Source of the DNA: SIG603 sp963611165 | GTDB taxonomy: Bacteria > Bacillota > Clostridia > Oscillospirales > Acutalibacteraceae | DNA length: 64,000 nt | NCBI GenBank assembly: GCA_963611165.1 | Contig: CAVDQG010000006.1 | Coordinates: 13,725 to 77,724 of the forward strand | Direction: 5' to 3' | Part shown: positions 24,201 through 31,816 of the stretch, in pieces | How the letters are laid out: every line of letters begins with the position of its first letter | How positions within the stretch are numbered: the first letter of the stretch is position 1 | The notes under the pieces: model-generated | The model's input: the letters and a program-made list of their open reading frames with translations, nothing else | The model's database searches: none | Told to the model about the DNA's origin: nothing | Translations under genes and position numbers: made by a program

Positions 24201-24636
24201 TAATTTTGAGGGTGATTTTGTAACCGAGCTTCGCTTAAATGTCGATGATATGACGGCGGAGGAGCTTGGTTTTGCCATGGAGAAAATCTATGAGGCAGGC
24301 GCTCTCGAGTGCTTTTTCACGCCTGTAACCATGAAAAAATGCCGCCCCGGTACTCTTGTAACCATACTTGTGAGGGACGAAAAAAAGGAAGCTGTAATTT
24401 TTGCGGCGTTCAAGCATACGAACACAATCGGAATAAGGGAAAGCGTTTGTAAGCGATACACTCTTTCCCGTCATTTCGAGACGGTGGAAACAGAGAAGGG
24501 CAGTGTTCGCAAGAAGATAAGCGAGGGCTACGGCGTCAGACGGGAAAAGCTTGAGTTTGACGACCTTGCAAAAATAGCGAACGAAAATAATATTTCTCTT
24601 AAAGAAGCAAGAATATTGGCGGAGAGCGAAAAGTAA
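24193..24636 (+). CDS. larC: LarC, C-terminal part (LarC2)
   Basis: This 147-residue frame continues LarC: DFVTELRLNVDDMTAEELGF, AMEKIYEAGALECFFTPVTM and KKCRPGTLVTIL. In Lactiplantibacillus plantarum the two parts are joined by programmed frameshifting. Here the move is +1 (or -2), and TTTTTT at 24177-24182 lies near the junction. Alternatively ATG 24193 overlaps the LarC1 stop (ATGAGTGA), allowing a separate coupled protein with a weak GGTGA upstream. The open frame itself extends back to 24181. Confidence 0.85.
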   Translation: MSDNFEGDFVTELRLNVDDMTAEELGFAMEKIYEAGALECFFTPVTMKKCRPGTLVTILVRDEKKEAVIFAAFKHTNTIGIRESVCKRYTLSRHFETVETEKGSVRKKISEGYGVRREKLEFDDLAKIANENNISLKEARILAESEK

Positions 24637-24655
24637 ACAACTCATAATGTATTGG

Positions 24656-24691
24656 CGAAGACGCTTTCGGGAAGAAGCGTCTTCGTTTTTT
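24656..24691 (+). terminator. Terminator after larC
   Basis: An 11-bp perfect stem, CGAAGACGCTT (24656-24666) and AAGCGTCTTCG (24675-24685), followed by TTTTTT. Confidence 0.85.
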
Positions 24692-24719
24692 GCTTTTATG
24701 CGGTCAAAGTAAAAAAAGC

Positions 24720-24748
24720 TTGCTATTTTACGCTGTAATTGATAAAAT
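24720..24748 (+). promoter_or_regulatory. Promoter of pnp
   Basis: TTGCTA (24720-24725) and TAAAAT (24743-24748), 17 bases apart, just after the larC terminator. Confidence 0.6.
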
Positions 24749-24754
24749 AAATCA

Positions 24755-24890
24755 GTTAGTAAAAAAGCCGACAGCCAAGCTTACTGTTTAGCAGTGAAAC
24801 GAGTTCTCTCGGGCAGAGGATTGGTTTAATTGTTAAACAGCGGTTAGGTACAGAAACAATTTGTCGGTTTTCATAAATGACTTATTAAAG
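24755..24890 (+). promoter_or_regulatory. Structured leader of pnp
   Basis: A long-range helix of nine pairs joins AAGCCGACA (24765-24773) and TGTCGGTTT (24862-24870), enclosing smaller hairpins: ACTG/CAGT, CGAG/CTCG and GTTTAA/TTAAAC. In enterobacteria a long pnp leader stem is cut by RNase III and then used for autocontrol by PNPase. A similar role here is inferred; no gene lies in the gap 24692-24905. Confidence 0.45.
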
Positions 24891-24905
24891 AAAGGATTAA
24901 CCGCA

Positions 24906-27101
24906 ATGTTCGAGAATTTCAGAAAATTTGAGACAGTTTTCGCAGGCAGACCGCTCGTTGTCGAGACAGGTAAAATGGCTCAGCTCGCAAACGGCGAGTG
25001 CCTTGTCAGATACGGCGAAACAACAGTTCATGTTGCAGCAACAGCTGCTCCGAAGCCGAGAGAGGGCGTAGACTTCTTCCCGCTTTCCGTTGACTTTGAG
25101 GAGAAGCTTTATTCCGTAGGTAAGATTCCCGGATCTTACACAAAGAGAGAGGGCAGACCGACAGATAAGTCCATTCTCGTTTGCAGAATGATCGACAGAC
25201 CTATAAGACCGCTCTTCCCGAAGGACATGAGAAACGATGTTTCCATCGTTGCAACAGTTATGTCCGTTGACCACGACTGCTCTCCCGAGATTGCAGCAAT
25301 GGTCGGTACAAGTATCGCACTTTCCATTTCCGATATTCCGTGGAACGGCCCGATTTCAGGCGTTTCAGTCGGCAGAGTTAACGGCGAGTTCGTTATCAAC
25401 CCGACTCAGGAGCAGAGAAAGGTAAGCGAGATGGCTGTCACAGTCGCTTCCACAGACAAGAAGATTGCTATGATCGAGGCCGGCGCAAACGAGATAAGCG
25501 ACGAGGATATGCTCGAGGGCATTATGTTCGGCCACGCTGAGAACCAGAAGATTATCGAGTTCATCAAGGGCATCAAGGCTGAGATCGGCAAGCCTAAGTT
25601 CGAGTATCCGTCCAATGAGCCTGACCACGATATGTTCGAGGCTATCAAGGAGTTCGCTATCGAGGACATCAAGCTTGCTCTCGACACAGACGACAAGCTC
25701 GTTCGTGACGAAAGACTCAAGCCGATTTACGAGAAGGTTCACGAGAAGTTCGATGAGATTTACCCCGACCAGGAGGCTAAGATTGAGGAGTGCCTCTACA
25801 AGACTCAGAAGTTTGTCGTAAGAAGATGGCTTCTTGACGATAAGAAGAGAGTTGACGGCAGAGGAATGGACGAGATAAGACCGCTTAACGCTGAGGTTGA
25901 CCTTCTTCCGAGAGTTCACGGATCCGGTATGTTCACAAGAGGTCAGACACAGGTTCTCACCGTCTGCACACTCGGTTCACTCAGAGACAACCAGCTCTTC
26001 GACGGCATCGACGACGAGGAGTCTAAGAGATATATTCATCACTACAACTTCCCAAGCTACTCCGTAGGCGAGACAAAGCCTTCAAGAGGCCCGGGAAGAA
26101 GAGAAATCGGCCACGGCGCACTCGCTGAGAGAGCACTTGTACCGGTTATTCCGTCAGTTGAGGAGTTCCCATACACAATCAGACTCGTTTCCGAGGTTCT
26201 TTCCTCCAACGGTTCCACATCTCAGGGCTCAATCTGCGGTTCCACACTTGCTCTTATGGCTGCAGGTGTTCCGATTAAGGCTCCTGTTGCAGGTATTTCC
26301 TGCGGACTTATCACCGAGGGCGACGAGTGGGATACTATGGTTGATATCCAGGGTCTCGAGGACTTCTTCGGCGACATGGACTTCAAGGTAGCAGGTACTC
26401 ACAAGGGTATCACAGCTATTCAGATGGACCTTAAGATTGACGGTCTTACACCTGAGATTATCAAGCAGGCTTTCGAGAAGACTCACAAGGCAAGAGACTA
26501 TATCCTCGATGAGGTTATGCTCAAGGCTATTCCTGAGGTCAGACCCGAGCTTTCCGAGTATGCTCCGAAGATGCTTTCCACAACCGTTCCTGTTGACAAG
26601 ATCCGTGAGGTTATCGGCACAGGCGGAAAGGTTATCCAGAAGATTACAGCTGAGTGCGGCGTAGAGATTAACATCGATGACGACGGAAACTGCTTCGTTA
26701 ACGGTCAGAATCTCGAGAACTGCAAGAGAGCTATCGATATCATCAACACAATCGCTCACGATCCGGAGCCGGGCACATATTTTGCAGGCAAGGTCACAAG
26801 AATCATGGACTTCGGTGCATTCGTCGAGATTGCTCCGGGCAAGGAAGGTCTTGTTCACGTTTCAAGACTTGATGTCAAGAGAACAGAGAACGTTCGTGAT
26901 GTAGTCAACGAGGGCGACATCATCAAGGTTAAGGTTCTTGAGATAGACGATAAGGGCAGACTCAATCTATCAAGAAGAGACGCTCTCATCGACCTCGAGG
27001 GTGCTGTTCCGGAGAACACAATTTCCGACGCTCCGAGAAGAGAGAGATCCGAAAGACCGAGAAGAGACAGAGATAACTACAGAAGAGACAGAAGAAACTG
27101 A
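24906..27101 (+). CDS. pnp: Polyribonucleotide nucleotidyltransferase
   Basis: PNPase degrades RNA 3' to 5' by phosphorolysis. The 731-residue product has two RNase PH domains (first near MFENFRKFETVFAGRPL, second with GQTQVLTVCTLGS and SNGSTSQGSICGSTLALM), a KH domain (IGTGGKVIQKI) and an S1 domain (GKVTRIMDFGAFVEIAPG), then an Arg/Asp-rich tail of about 25 residues. I use ATG 24906, after AAAGGA, rather than the in-frame start at 24861 inside the leader stem. Confidence 0.96.
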   Translation: MFENFRKFETVFAGRPLVVETGKMAQLANGECLVRYGETTVHVAATAAPKPREGVDFFPLSVDFEEKLYSVGKIPGSYTKREGRPTDKSILVCRMIDRPIRPLFPKDMRNDVSIVATVMSVDHDCSPEIAAMVGTSIALSISDIPWNGPISGVSVGRVNGEFVINPTQEQRKVSEMAVTVASTDKKIAMIEAGANEISDEDMLEGIMFGHAENQKIIEFIKGIKAEIGKPKFEYPSNEPDHDMFEAIKEFAIEDIKLALDTDDKLVRDERLKPIYEKVHEKFDEIYPDQEAKIEECLYKTQKFVVRRWLLDDKKRVDGRGMDEIRPLNAEVDLLPRVHGSGMFTRGQTQVLTVCTLGSLRDNQLFDGIDDEESKRYIHHYNFPSYSVGETKPSRGPGRREIGHGALAERALVPVIPSVEEFPYTIRLVSEVLSSNGSTSQGSICGSTLALMAAGVPIKAPVAGISCGLITEGDEWDTMVDIQGLEDFFGDMDFKVAGTHKGITAIQMDLKIDGLTPEIIKQAFEKTHKARDYILDEVMLKAIPEVRPELSEYAPKMLSTTVPVDKIREVIGTGGKVIQKITAECGVEINIDDDGNCFVNGQNLENCKRAIDIINTIAHDPEPGTYFAGKVTRIMDFGAFVEIAPGKEGLVHVSRLDVKRTENVRDVVNEGDIIKVKVLEIDDKGRLNLSRRDALIDLEGAVPENTISDAPRRERSERPRRDRDNYRRDRRN

Positions 27102-27124
27102 TTTTCAGTCAATTCAAAATTTAG

Positions 27125-27167
27125 CGGAGATGTTTTCAAACGGAAGCATCTCCGTTTTGATTTTTTG
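27125..27167 (+). terminator. Terminator after pnp
   Basis: CGGAGATG (27125-27132) and CATCTCCG (27147-27154), with inner TTC/GGA pairs, followed by TTTTGATTTTTT. Confidence 0.75.
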
Positions 27168-27178
27168 CTTTGTGCGAG

Positions 27179-27202
27179 GGCGACCGAAGGTCGCCACTAC
27201 GG
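27179..27202 (+). repeat. Dispersed repeat, copy 1
   Basis: A 24-base element containing the hairpin GGCGACC-GAA-GGTCGCC followed by ACTACGG. An inverted copy with two mismatches is at 47892-47915. Both copies lie in intergenic DNA next to CAGATGA sequence, so this is probably a small multicopy intergenic repeat of the genome. Confidence 0.55.
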
Positions 27203-27221
27203 CAGATGAGAAAAATGGGTC

Positions 27222-27250
27222 TTTACAAAATTATTCCCGTGTGATACAAT
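27222..27250 (+). promoter_or_regulatory. Promoter of rpsO
   Basis: TTTACA (27222-27227) and TACAAT (27245-27250) with a 17-base spacer. rpsO therefore has its own promoter although it follows pnp. Confidence 0.7.
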
Positions 27251-27256
27251 ACTAAA

Positions 27257-27354
27257 GCTACCCAAGTCTCGGTATCGGGAAACACCAACCCTCATCTGTG
27301 ACTTAGGGCAAATATTAAAAACAGCAGATAAATCTGCGGAAAAGGTGGCAAATT
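27257..27354 (+). promoter_or_regulatory. Leader of rpsO, candidate S15 autoregulatory site
   Basis: About 100 bases of leader contain possible stems CCC/GGG (27261-27279), CCCT/AGGG (27289-27309) and GCAGA-TAAA-TCTGC (27324-27337), the last shortly before the ribosome-binding site AAGGTGG. S15 controls its own translation through varied leader structures in several bacteria; that this is one is inferred. Confidence 0.4.
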
Positions 27355-27618
27355 ATGCTTAAAGAAGAAAAGCTCGCTATTATCGAGAAGTACGCTATTC
27401 ATGAGGGTGACACAGGTTCACCGGAGGTTCAGATCGCTCTCCTCACAAAGAGAATCAACGACCTCACAGATCACCTTCGTGTTCACAAGAAGGATCATCA
27501 CTCTCGCCGCGGCCTCTTAAAGATGGTCGGTCAGAGACGTTCTCTCCTCAAGTACCTCACAAAGGTAGACATCGAGAGATACAGAAAGATTGTTGCTGAG
27601 CTCGGTCTCCGTAAGTAA
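27355..27618 (+). CDS. rpsO: 30S ribosomal protein S15
   Basis: S15 binds the central domain of 16S rRNA early in assembly. The 87-residue product has HEGDTGSPEVQIALLTKRIN, HKKDHHSRRGLLKMVGQRR and YLTKVDIERYRKI, all canonical. It stands alone between its promoter and a strong terminator. Confidence 0.97.
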   Translation: MLKEEKLAIIEKYAIHEGDTGSPEVQIALLTKRINDLTDHLRVHKKDHHSRRGLLKMVGQRRSLLKYLTKVDIERYRKIVAELGLRK

Positions 27619-27648
27619 TCTTCTGAACTGCGAATTTTCGGATAATTT

Positions 27649-27676
27649 GGTCTCGGCTTATGCCGAGACCTTTTTT
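27649..27676 (+). terminator. Terminator after rpsO
   Basis: GGTCTCGGC-TTAT-GCCGAGACC, a 9-bp perfect stem (27649-27670), followed by TTTTTT. Confidence 0.9.
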
Positions 27677-27750
27677 CTTTGCACTCATGGGACAAGTTTT
27701 GAATATTTTTTGAGCAAAAAATAAAAAACAGATATTATTTTGCTTAAATG

Positions 27751-27790
27751 AGACATATGTCTTGTAATTGATTTTCGATTCTTGTACAAT
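27751..27790 (+). promoter_or_regulatory. Promoter and candidate operator of the TetR gene
   Basis: TTGTAA (27762-27767) and TACAAT (27785-27790) are 17 bases apart. A perfect 12-base palindrome AGACATATGTCT (27751-27762) touches the -35, a plausible site for autorepression by the TetR product. Confidence 0.6.
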
Positions 27791-27835
27791 TAATACGAAG
27801 ATAATTGTAAAAACCGAGAAAGAGGCAAGAGATTT

Positions 27836-28462
27836 ATGGGATATACAAGCCTGACGCCCGCTGAGATACCGCCGAAGGTATGCGAGGTGGCAAGGGAGTT
27901 TTTCAGAAAAAACGGAATAGTCGGAACGCAAATGAAGGATCTGGCAAAGGCAACGGGAATAGGCAGAGCAACGCTTTACAGATACTTTCCGAGTATAGAG
28001 CCAATCGCATTTACGGTTGCGACAAGTTATATGAAAGATATTTACGAGGCGGAGGAAGCTTTTGTCAAGGAGCATGGGGATAGCTTTGAGGACGGCTTTA
28101 CTCTTCTTTGCGAGGCAAAGAAGCATTATGCAAAATTTTGGATTGAAAATGTCGACCGAGAGAAGTTCTTTGCTCAGTTTGATTCCATCTATCCGCCACC
28201 GTACCCCGACAAGCCCGAAGCGGAGGCTTATCAAAGAGAAATAGCAAAACAGCAGGCACTGGACAGCGCACTTCTTCGAAGGGGAATCGAGGACGGCTCG
28301 ATAAGAACGGACATCAATCCTTATGAATCATTCAGGGTTTTGAACGAGGCGCTTATCGGCTACATTCAGAGAGGCAGCCGCCTCAATCACTATCAGTCGC
28401 AGTTTGACAGCTCAAGCTTTCTTATCGATCTTTTTATGGAGTCCATGAAAGCCAAAAAGTAA
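27836..28462 (+). CDS. TetR/AcrR-family regulator
   Basis: The 208-residue product has an N-terminal TetR helix-turn-helix (MKDLAKATGIGRATLYRYFP at about residues 33-52) and a less conserved ligand-binding region. The next gene, 84 bases downstream on the same strand, is an ABC ATPase that it may control. The ligand is unknown. Confidence 0.85.
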   Translation: MGYTSLTPAEIPPKVCEVAREFFRKNGIVGTQMKDLAKATGIGRATLYRYFPSIEPIAFTVATSYMKDIYEAEEAFVKEHGDSFEDGFTLLCEAKKHYAKFWIENVDREKFFAQFDSIYPPPYPDKPEAEAYQREIAKQQALDSALLRRGIEDGSIRTDINPYESFRVLNEALIGYIQRGSRLNHYQSQFDSSSFLIDLFMESMKAKK

Positions 28463-28552
28463 TTGAGCATAAAATTTACCGAGACTTAACAAAAGAAGTC
28501 GAAAAAAGAGTTATCATAGCTTCAAAGTGCAGAAAATAAGGAGACTTTGTGG

Positions 28553-29362
28553 ATGTCCATTACAAATGACGAAATAATCAGAGTTGAAAAGCTCACCAAA
28601 ATATATGACTTTGAGGGAACAGACCTTCACACGGTTCTTGACGATGTGTCTTTTGTTCTTCACCGTGGCGAAAGCTTAGGTTTTATCGGAGAATCCGGCT
28701 CGGGAAAGAGCGTTCTTATGAAATGTATCGGTGCAAGAGGCCGCGTCACTTCGGGAAAGATTTTCCTTGACGGAAGAAACATCACCCACCGCAAGATGAA
28801 ATTTCTCGTCAGAAGAACTCAGAGGAAAATTCAGACTGTAAATCAGGTTGCGAATATGAGCTTTGAGCTTGATAAGCATGTCGATGAAGTCATTGAAAAT
28901 GCACTGAAGCAGTCGGGTATGAGTTCGTCTGAGGCTAAGACGAATGTGAATAAAGTCCTTGAATACTACGGACTTGACCCCGACTATGCCGATATGTTCC
29001 CGTATGAATTATCGGGCGGACAGTGCCAGAGAGTTGCGCTTGCAAAATGTCTCACGGTGAACCCCGAGGTTGTGATTTTCGATGAAGCGCTTTCATCGCT
29101 TGACGGCTCGAGCCAATTGGCACTTATGGATATTATCGAGAAAGAAAAGGAAAAGAAAAATCTTTCTTATATGATAATTTCTCACGATTTAAGGATGATT
29201 CGAAGAATGTGCGACCGAGTTATCGTCATGCAGGACGGCAAAATAGTCGAGGAGGGTACGCCCGAGGAAATCATAGATAATCCGAAGCTTGAGTACACAA
29301 AAAATTTAGTTGAGGGATTAATGGACGAAAATATTGATTTTTCGCTGGGATTTGATGAGTAA
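28553..29362 (+). CDS. ABC transporter ATP-binding protein without a partner permease
   Basis: The 269-residue product has one complete ABC domain: Walker A GESGSGKSV, signature LSGGQCQRVA, Walker B VVIFDEALSSLDG and the switch His in ISHDLRM. It resembles OppD/DppD-type or MlaF-like importer ATPases. There is no membrane subunit or binding protein next to it, so its partner is elsewhere or it works differently. ATG 28553 follows AAGGAG; a TTG at 28547 is in frame. TetR context suggests ligand-induced expression. Confidence 0.85.
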   Translation: MSITNDEIIRVEKLTKIYDFEGTDLHTVLDDVSFVLHRGESLGFIGESGSGKSVLMKCIGARGRVTSGKIFLDGRNITHRKMKFLVRRTQRKIQTVNQVANMSFELDKHVDEVIENALKQSGMSSSEAKTNVNKVLEYYGLDPDYADMFPYELSGGQCQRVALAKCLTVNPEVVIFDEALSSLDGSSQLALMDIIEKEKEKKNLSYMIISHDLRMIRRMCDRVIVMQDGKIVEEGTPEEIIDNPKLEYTKNLVEGLMDENIDFSLGFDE

Positions 29363-29398
29363 AATGCAGAAAATCAGCCTGAAATCGCAAAAAAATGC

Positions 29399-29427
29399 TT
29401 GCAAATAAGGCGGATTGATGTTAATAT
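29399..29427 (+). promoter_or_regulatory. Promoter of the rimP-nusA-infB operon
   Basis: TTGCAA (29399-29404) and TAATAT (29422-29427) with a 17-base spacer, upstream of the leader hairpin before rimP. Confidence 0.55.
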
Positions 29428-29454
29428 AACTACAGTAATATTTGAGAAAGGCGA

Positions 29455-29488
29455 AAGAGCGGAGAGACACCGCTCTTTCGTTTGTTTT
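29455..29488 (+). terminator. Leader hairpin upstream of rimP
   Basis: GAAAGAGCGG and CCGCTCTTTC (within 29453-29480) form a perfect 10-bp stem with a 7-base loop, followed by GTTTGTTTTT. It lies after the promoter and before rimP, so it may attenuate the nusA operon. Hairpins of this kind before rimP are common in Firmicutes. Confidence 0.6.
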
Positions 29489-29512
29489 TAGCCGAACCGA
29501 AAGGAGAAGAAT

Positions 29513-30013
29513 ATGGCAGAAGAACTAAAGCCCAAGAAGGAAAAAAAGCTAAGCACAACCGATTTTGTCTGGGAGCTTGCAAAGCCTGTTGCCGAGAAGC
29601 TCGGACTTGAGATCTGGGATGTCAGATATGCCAAGGAGGGCGCTGACTGGAACCTCACGATTTTCATTGACAAGGACGAGGGAATAGGCATTGAGGACTG
29701 CGTGAACATGACGCACGAGATGAACCCGATACTCGACAAGGAAGATCCTATCAAGGGTGAGTACACATTTGTCGTATCCTCCCCGGGACTCGGAAGAAAG
29801 CTCACAAGAAAAGAGCACTTCGAAAAGCTTTTGGGCGCACCCGTCAGAGTGAAGCTGATAAGACCGCTTGAGGACGGAACAAGAGAGATCGAGGGAGAAA
29901 TCCTCGAGGTTCTCGAAAACGGAGACTTCGTCTTGAAGCTTGACGAAGAAACAAGCGCAACCTTCGCTAAAAAGGAATGCTCGTCGGTTGTACTTATGGA
30001 CGATGATTTTTGA
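29513..30013 (+). CDS. rimP: Ribosome maturation factor RimP
   Basis: RimP helps 30S assembly. The 166-residue product has VAEKLGLEIWDVRYAKEGADW, EDCVNMTHEMNPILD and SSPGLGRKLTRKEHF, the RimP signature. It is first in the classic rimP-nusA-ylxR-ylxQ-infB operon. A lysine-rich N-terminus of about 14 residues is unusual but harmless. Confidence 0.94.
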   Translation: MAEELKPKKEKKLSTTDFVWELAKPVAEKLGLEIWDVRYAKEGADWNLTIFIDKDEGIGIEDCVNMTHEMNPILDKEDPIKGEYTFVVSSPGLGRKLTRKEHFEKLLGAPVRVKLIRPLEDGTREIEGEILEVLENGDFVLKLDEETSATFAKKECSSVVLMDDDF

Positions 30014-30061
30014 TTGACAGAAAATTAAGAAAAATAATCACAGAAAGGTTTGATTTAGAAA

Positions 30062-31156
30062 ATGGCAGTTAGAAGAAAAAAGGCTCAGGAGCCTTCTCAG
30101 ATCGAGCAGATTAACCTCGCTCTTTCAGAGCTCGAGACAAACAGCAATATTCCGGCAGATTACATGAGAGAGAAGATTGAGAAAGCTATCAAGAACGCTT
30201 GCCAGAAGAACTACGGCAACGATGACGTAAGCTTCGATTACGGCGAGGACGGAAAGAGCTTCAACGTATATCTCAACTATACCGTTATAGACGATGACTT
30301 CGAGAACATGGATCCCTGCAAGCACGTATATGCCGACATCGCAAAGGATGTTTATGGCGTTATCGCAGAGCCGGGCGATAAGGTAAGAGAGAAAATCGAT
30401 ACAAAGCAGTTCGGCAGAATTGCCGCTCAGACAGCAAGAAACATCATCCGTCAGGGAATCAGAGACAGCGAGAAGGGTCAGATGATGGAGGAGTTCAAGT
30501 CCAAGCATCAGGAGCTCGTTTCCGCTCAGGTTGAGAGAATCGACCCCAAGACAGGCGCACTCACCGTTAAAATCGGTAAGGCAGAGGCTGTTCTTCCCGA
30601 GAAAGAGCTCATCGGCACAGAGAACGTTAAGGAGGGCGACCACATCAAGGTTTATGTCGTTGACGTAAGAGAGACAGAGAAGGGCCCCCGTGCTATCATT
30701 TCCAGAACACATCAGGACTTCGTCAAGCGTCTTTTCGAGAATGAGGTTCCGGAGATTTTCGACGGTGCTATCGAGATTAAGGGCGTAAGCCGTGAGGCTG
30801 GTTCAAGAACTAAGATTGCCGTATTCAGCCACGATCCTAATGTTGACGCAGTAGGCTCATGCATCGGACACAAGGGCCAGAGAGTCAGCGCTATCGTTGA
30901 GGAGCTCGGCGGAGAGAAAATCGATATCATCGAGTACAGCGAGGATCCGGAAAAGTACATCGCTGCCGCTTTGTCACCGGCAACCGTTATTTCCGTTGAA
31001 GCAGCAGCGGACGGATCTCAGTCCTGCAGCGTAACAGTTCCCGATAACCAGCTTTCACTTGCAATCGGAAACAAGGGTCAGAACGCACGCCTTGCGGCTA
31101 AGCTTACAGGCTGGAAGATAGACATCAAGCCGGAGAGCGGATTCTACGGAGAATAA
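30062..31156 (+). CDS. nusA: Transcription termination/antitermination factor NusA
   Basis: NusA binds RNA polymerase and nascent RNA to affect pausing, termination and antitermination. The 364-residue product has the N-terminal RNAP-binding domain, S1 (EKGPRAIISRTHQDF), KH1 and KH2 (GSCIGHKGQRVSAIV and LAIGNKGQNARLAAKLTGW). It lacks the C-terminal acidic repeats of enterobacteria, as in other Firmicutes. Confidence 0.96.
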   Translation: MAVRRKKAQEPSQIEQINLALSELETNSNIPADYMREKIEKAIKNACQKNYGNDDVSFDYGEDGKSFNVYLNYTVIDDDFENMDPCKHVYADIAKDVYGVIAEPGDKVREKIDTKQFGRIAAQTARNIIRQGIRDSEKGQMMEEFKSKHQELVSAQVERIDPKTGALTVKIGKAEAVLPEKELIGTENVKEGDHIKVYVVDVRETEKGPRAIISRTHQDFVKRLFENEVPEIFDGAIEIKGVSREAGSRTKIAVFSHDPNVDAVGSCIGHKGQRVSAIVEELGGEKIDIIEYSEDPEKYIAAALSPATVISVEAAADGSQSCSVTVPDNQLSLAIGNKGQNARLAAKLTGWKIDIKPESGFYGE

Positions 31157-31160
31157 TCAT

Positions 31161-31454
31161 ATGAAACAGAGAAAAATACCTCTGCGCCAGTGCTCGGGAT
31201 GCGGCGAAATGAAGCCGAAGAAAGAGCTGGTCAGAGTGGTCAGAGCACCCGAAAAGACGGACGAAAACGGCGTCGTGACGGGCGGTGAGATATCTCTTGA
31301 CCTCACGGGAAAAAAGCCGGGCCGCGGAGCATATGTGTGTCACAACCCCGAGTGTCTTAAGAAAGCGAGAAAGGCGAGAAAATTCGAGCGTGCTTTTTCG
31401 TGCAAGATACCCGATGAGGTTTACGACACAATGGAAGCCGAGATAGCAGAATGA
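31161..31454 (+). CDS. ylxR: YlxR-family nucleic-acid-binding protein (RnpM-like)
   Basis: The 97-residue protein shows PLRQCSGCGEMKPKKELVR and GRGAYVCHNPECL, the YlxR signature. In B. subtilis the homologue was described as a modulator of RNase P (RnpM). It lies five bases after nusA and before the L7Ae-type ylxQ, as is usual. Confidence 0.92.
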   Translation: MKQRKIPLRQCSGCGEMKPKKELVRVVRAPEKTDENGVVTGGEISLDLTGKKPGRGAYVCHNPECLKKARKARKFERAFSCKIPDEVYDTMEAEIAE

Positions 31455-31467
31455 CGGAGAGGATAAA

Positions 31468-31797
31468 ATGAAAGAAAAATTTCTCTCGATGCTCGGCCTT
31501 TGCAGAAGAGCGGGCAAGCTTACATGGGGTTTTGATCAGGTGATTGAAGCCGTGAAAGCGGGCAAGGCGGCAGGAATAATCACTGCCTGTGATATCTCCG
31601 ACAAGACATTAAAGAATATAAAATTTGAAACTGATAAAAAGGGACTCGAGGTTTTGAGAACCGAAATTCCACAGGAGGAATTAAGCTTTTATGCGGGAGT
31701 GCGTGCGGGGGTGTACGCAGTGACCGACAAGGGCTTTTTCAAAAGGCTCGCAGAGCTGAATGTGGGTGAACAATCAGGAAAGGATACGGAAAATTAA
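31468..31797 (+). CDS. ylxQ: L7Ae-family K-turn-binding protein YlxQ
   Basis: The 109-residue product reads MLGLCRRAGKLTWGFDQVIE and then AAGIITACDISDKT, the YlxQ/L7Ae fold. Homologues bind RNA K-turns and are dispensable ribosome-associated proteins. It sits in its usual place between ylxR and infB. Confidence 0.9.
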   Translation: MKEKFLSMLGLCRRAGKLTWGFDQVIEAVKAGKAAGIITACDISDKTLKNIKFETDKKGLEVLRTEIPQEELSFYAGVRAGVYAVTDKGFFKRLAELNVGEQSGKDTEN

Positions 31798-31816
31798 TCC
31801 GCTATAGGTAAAATAT

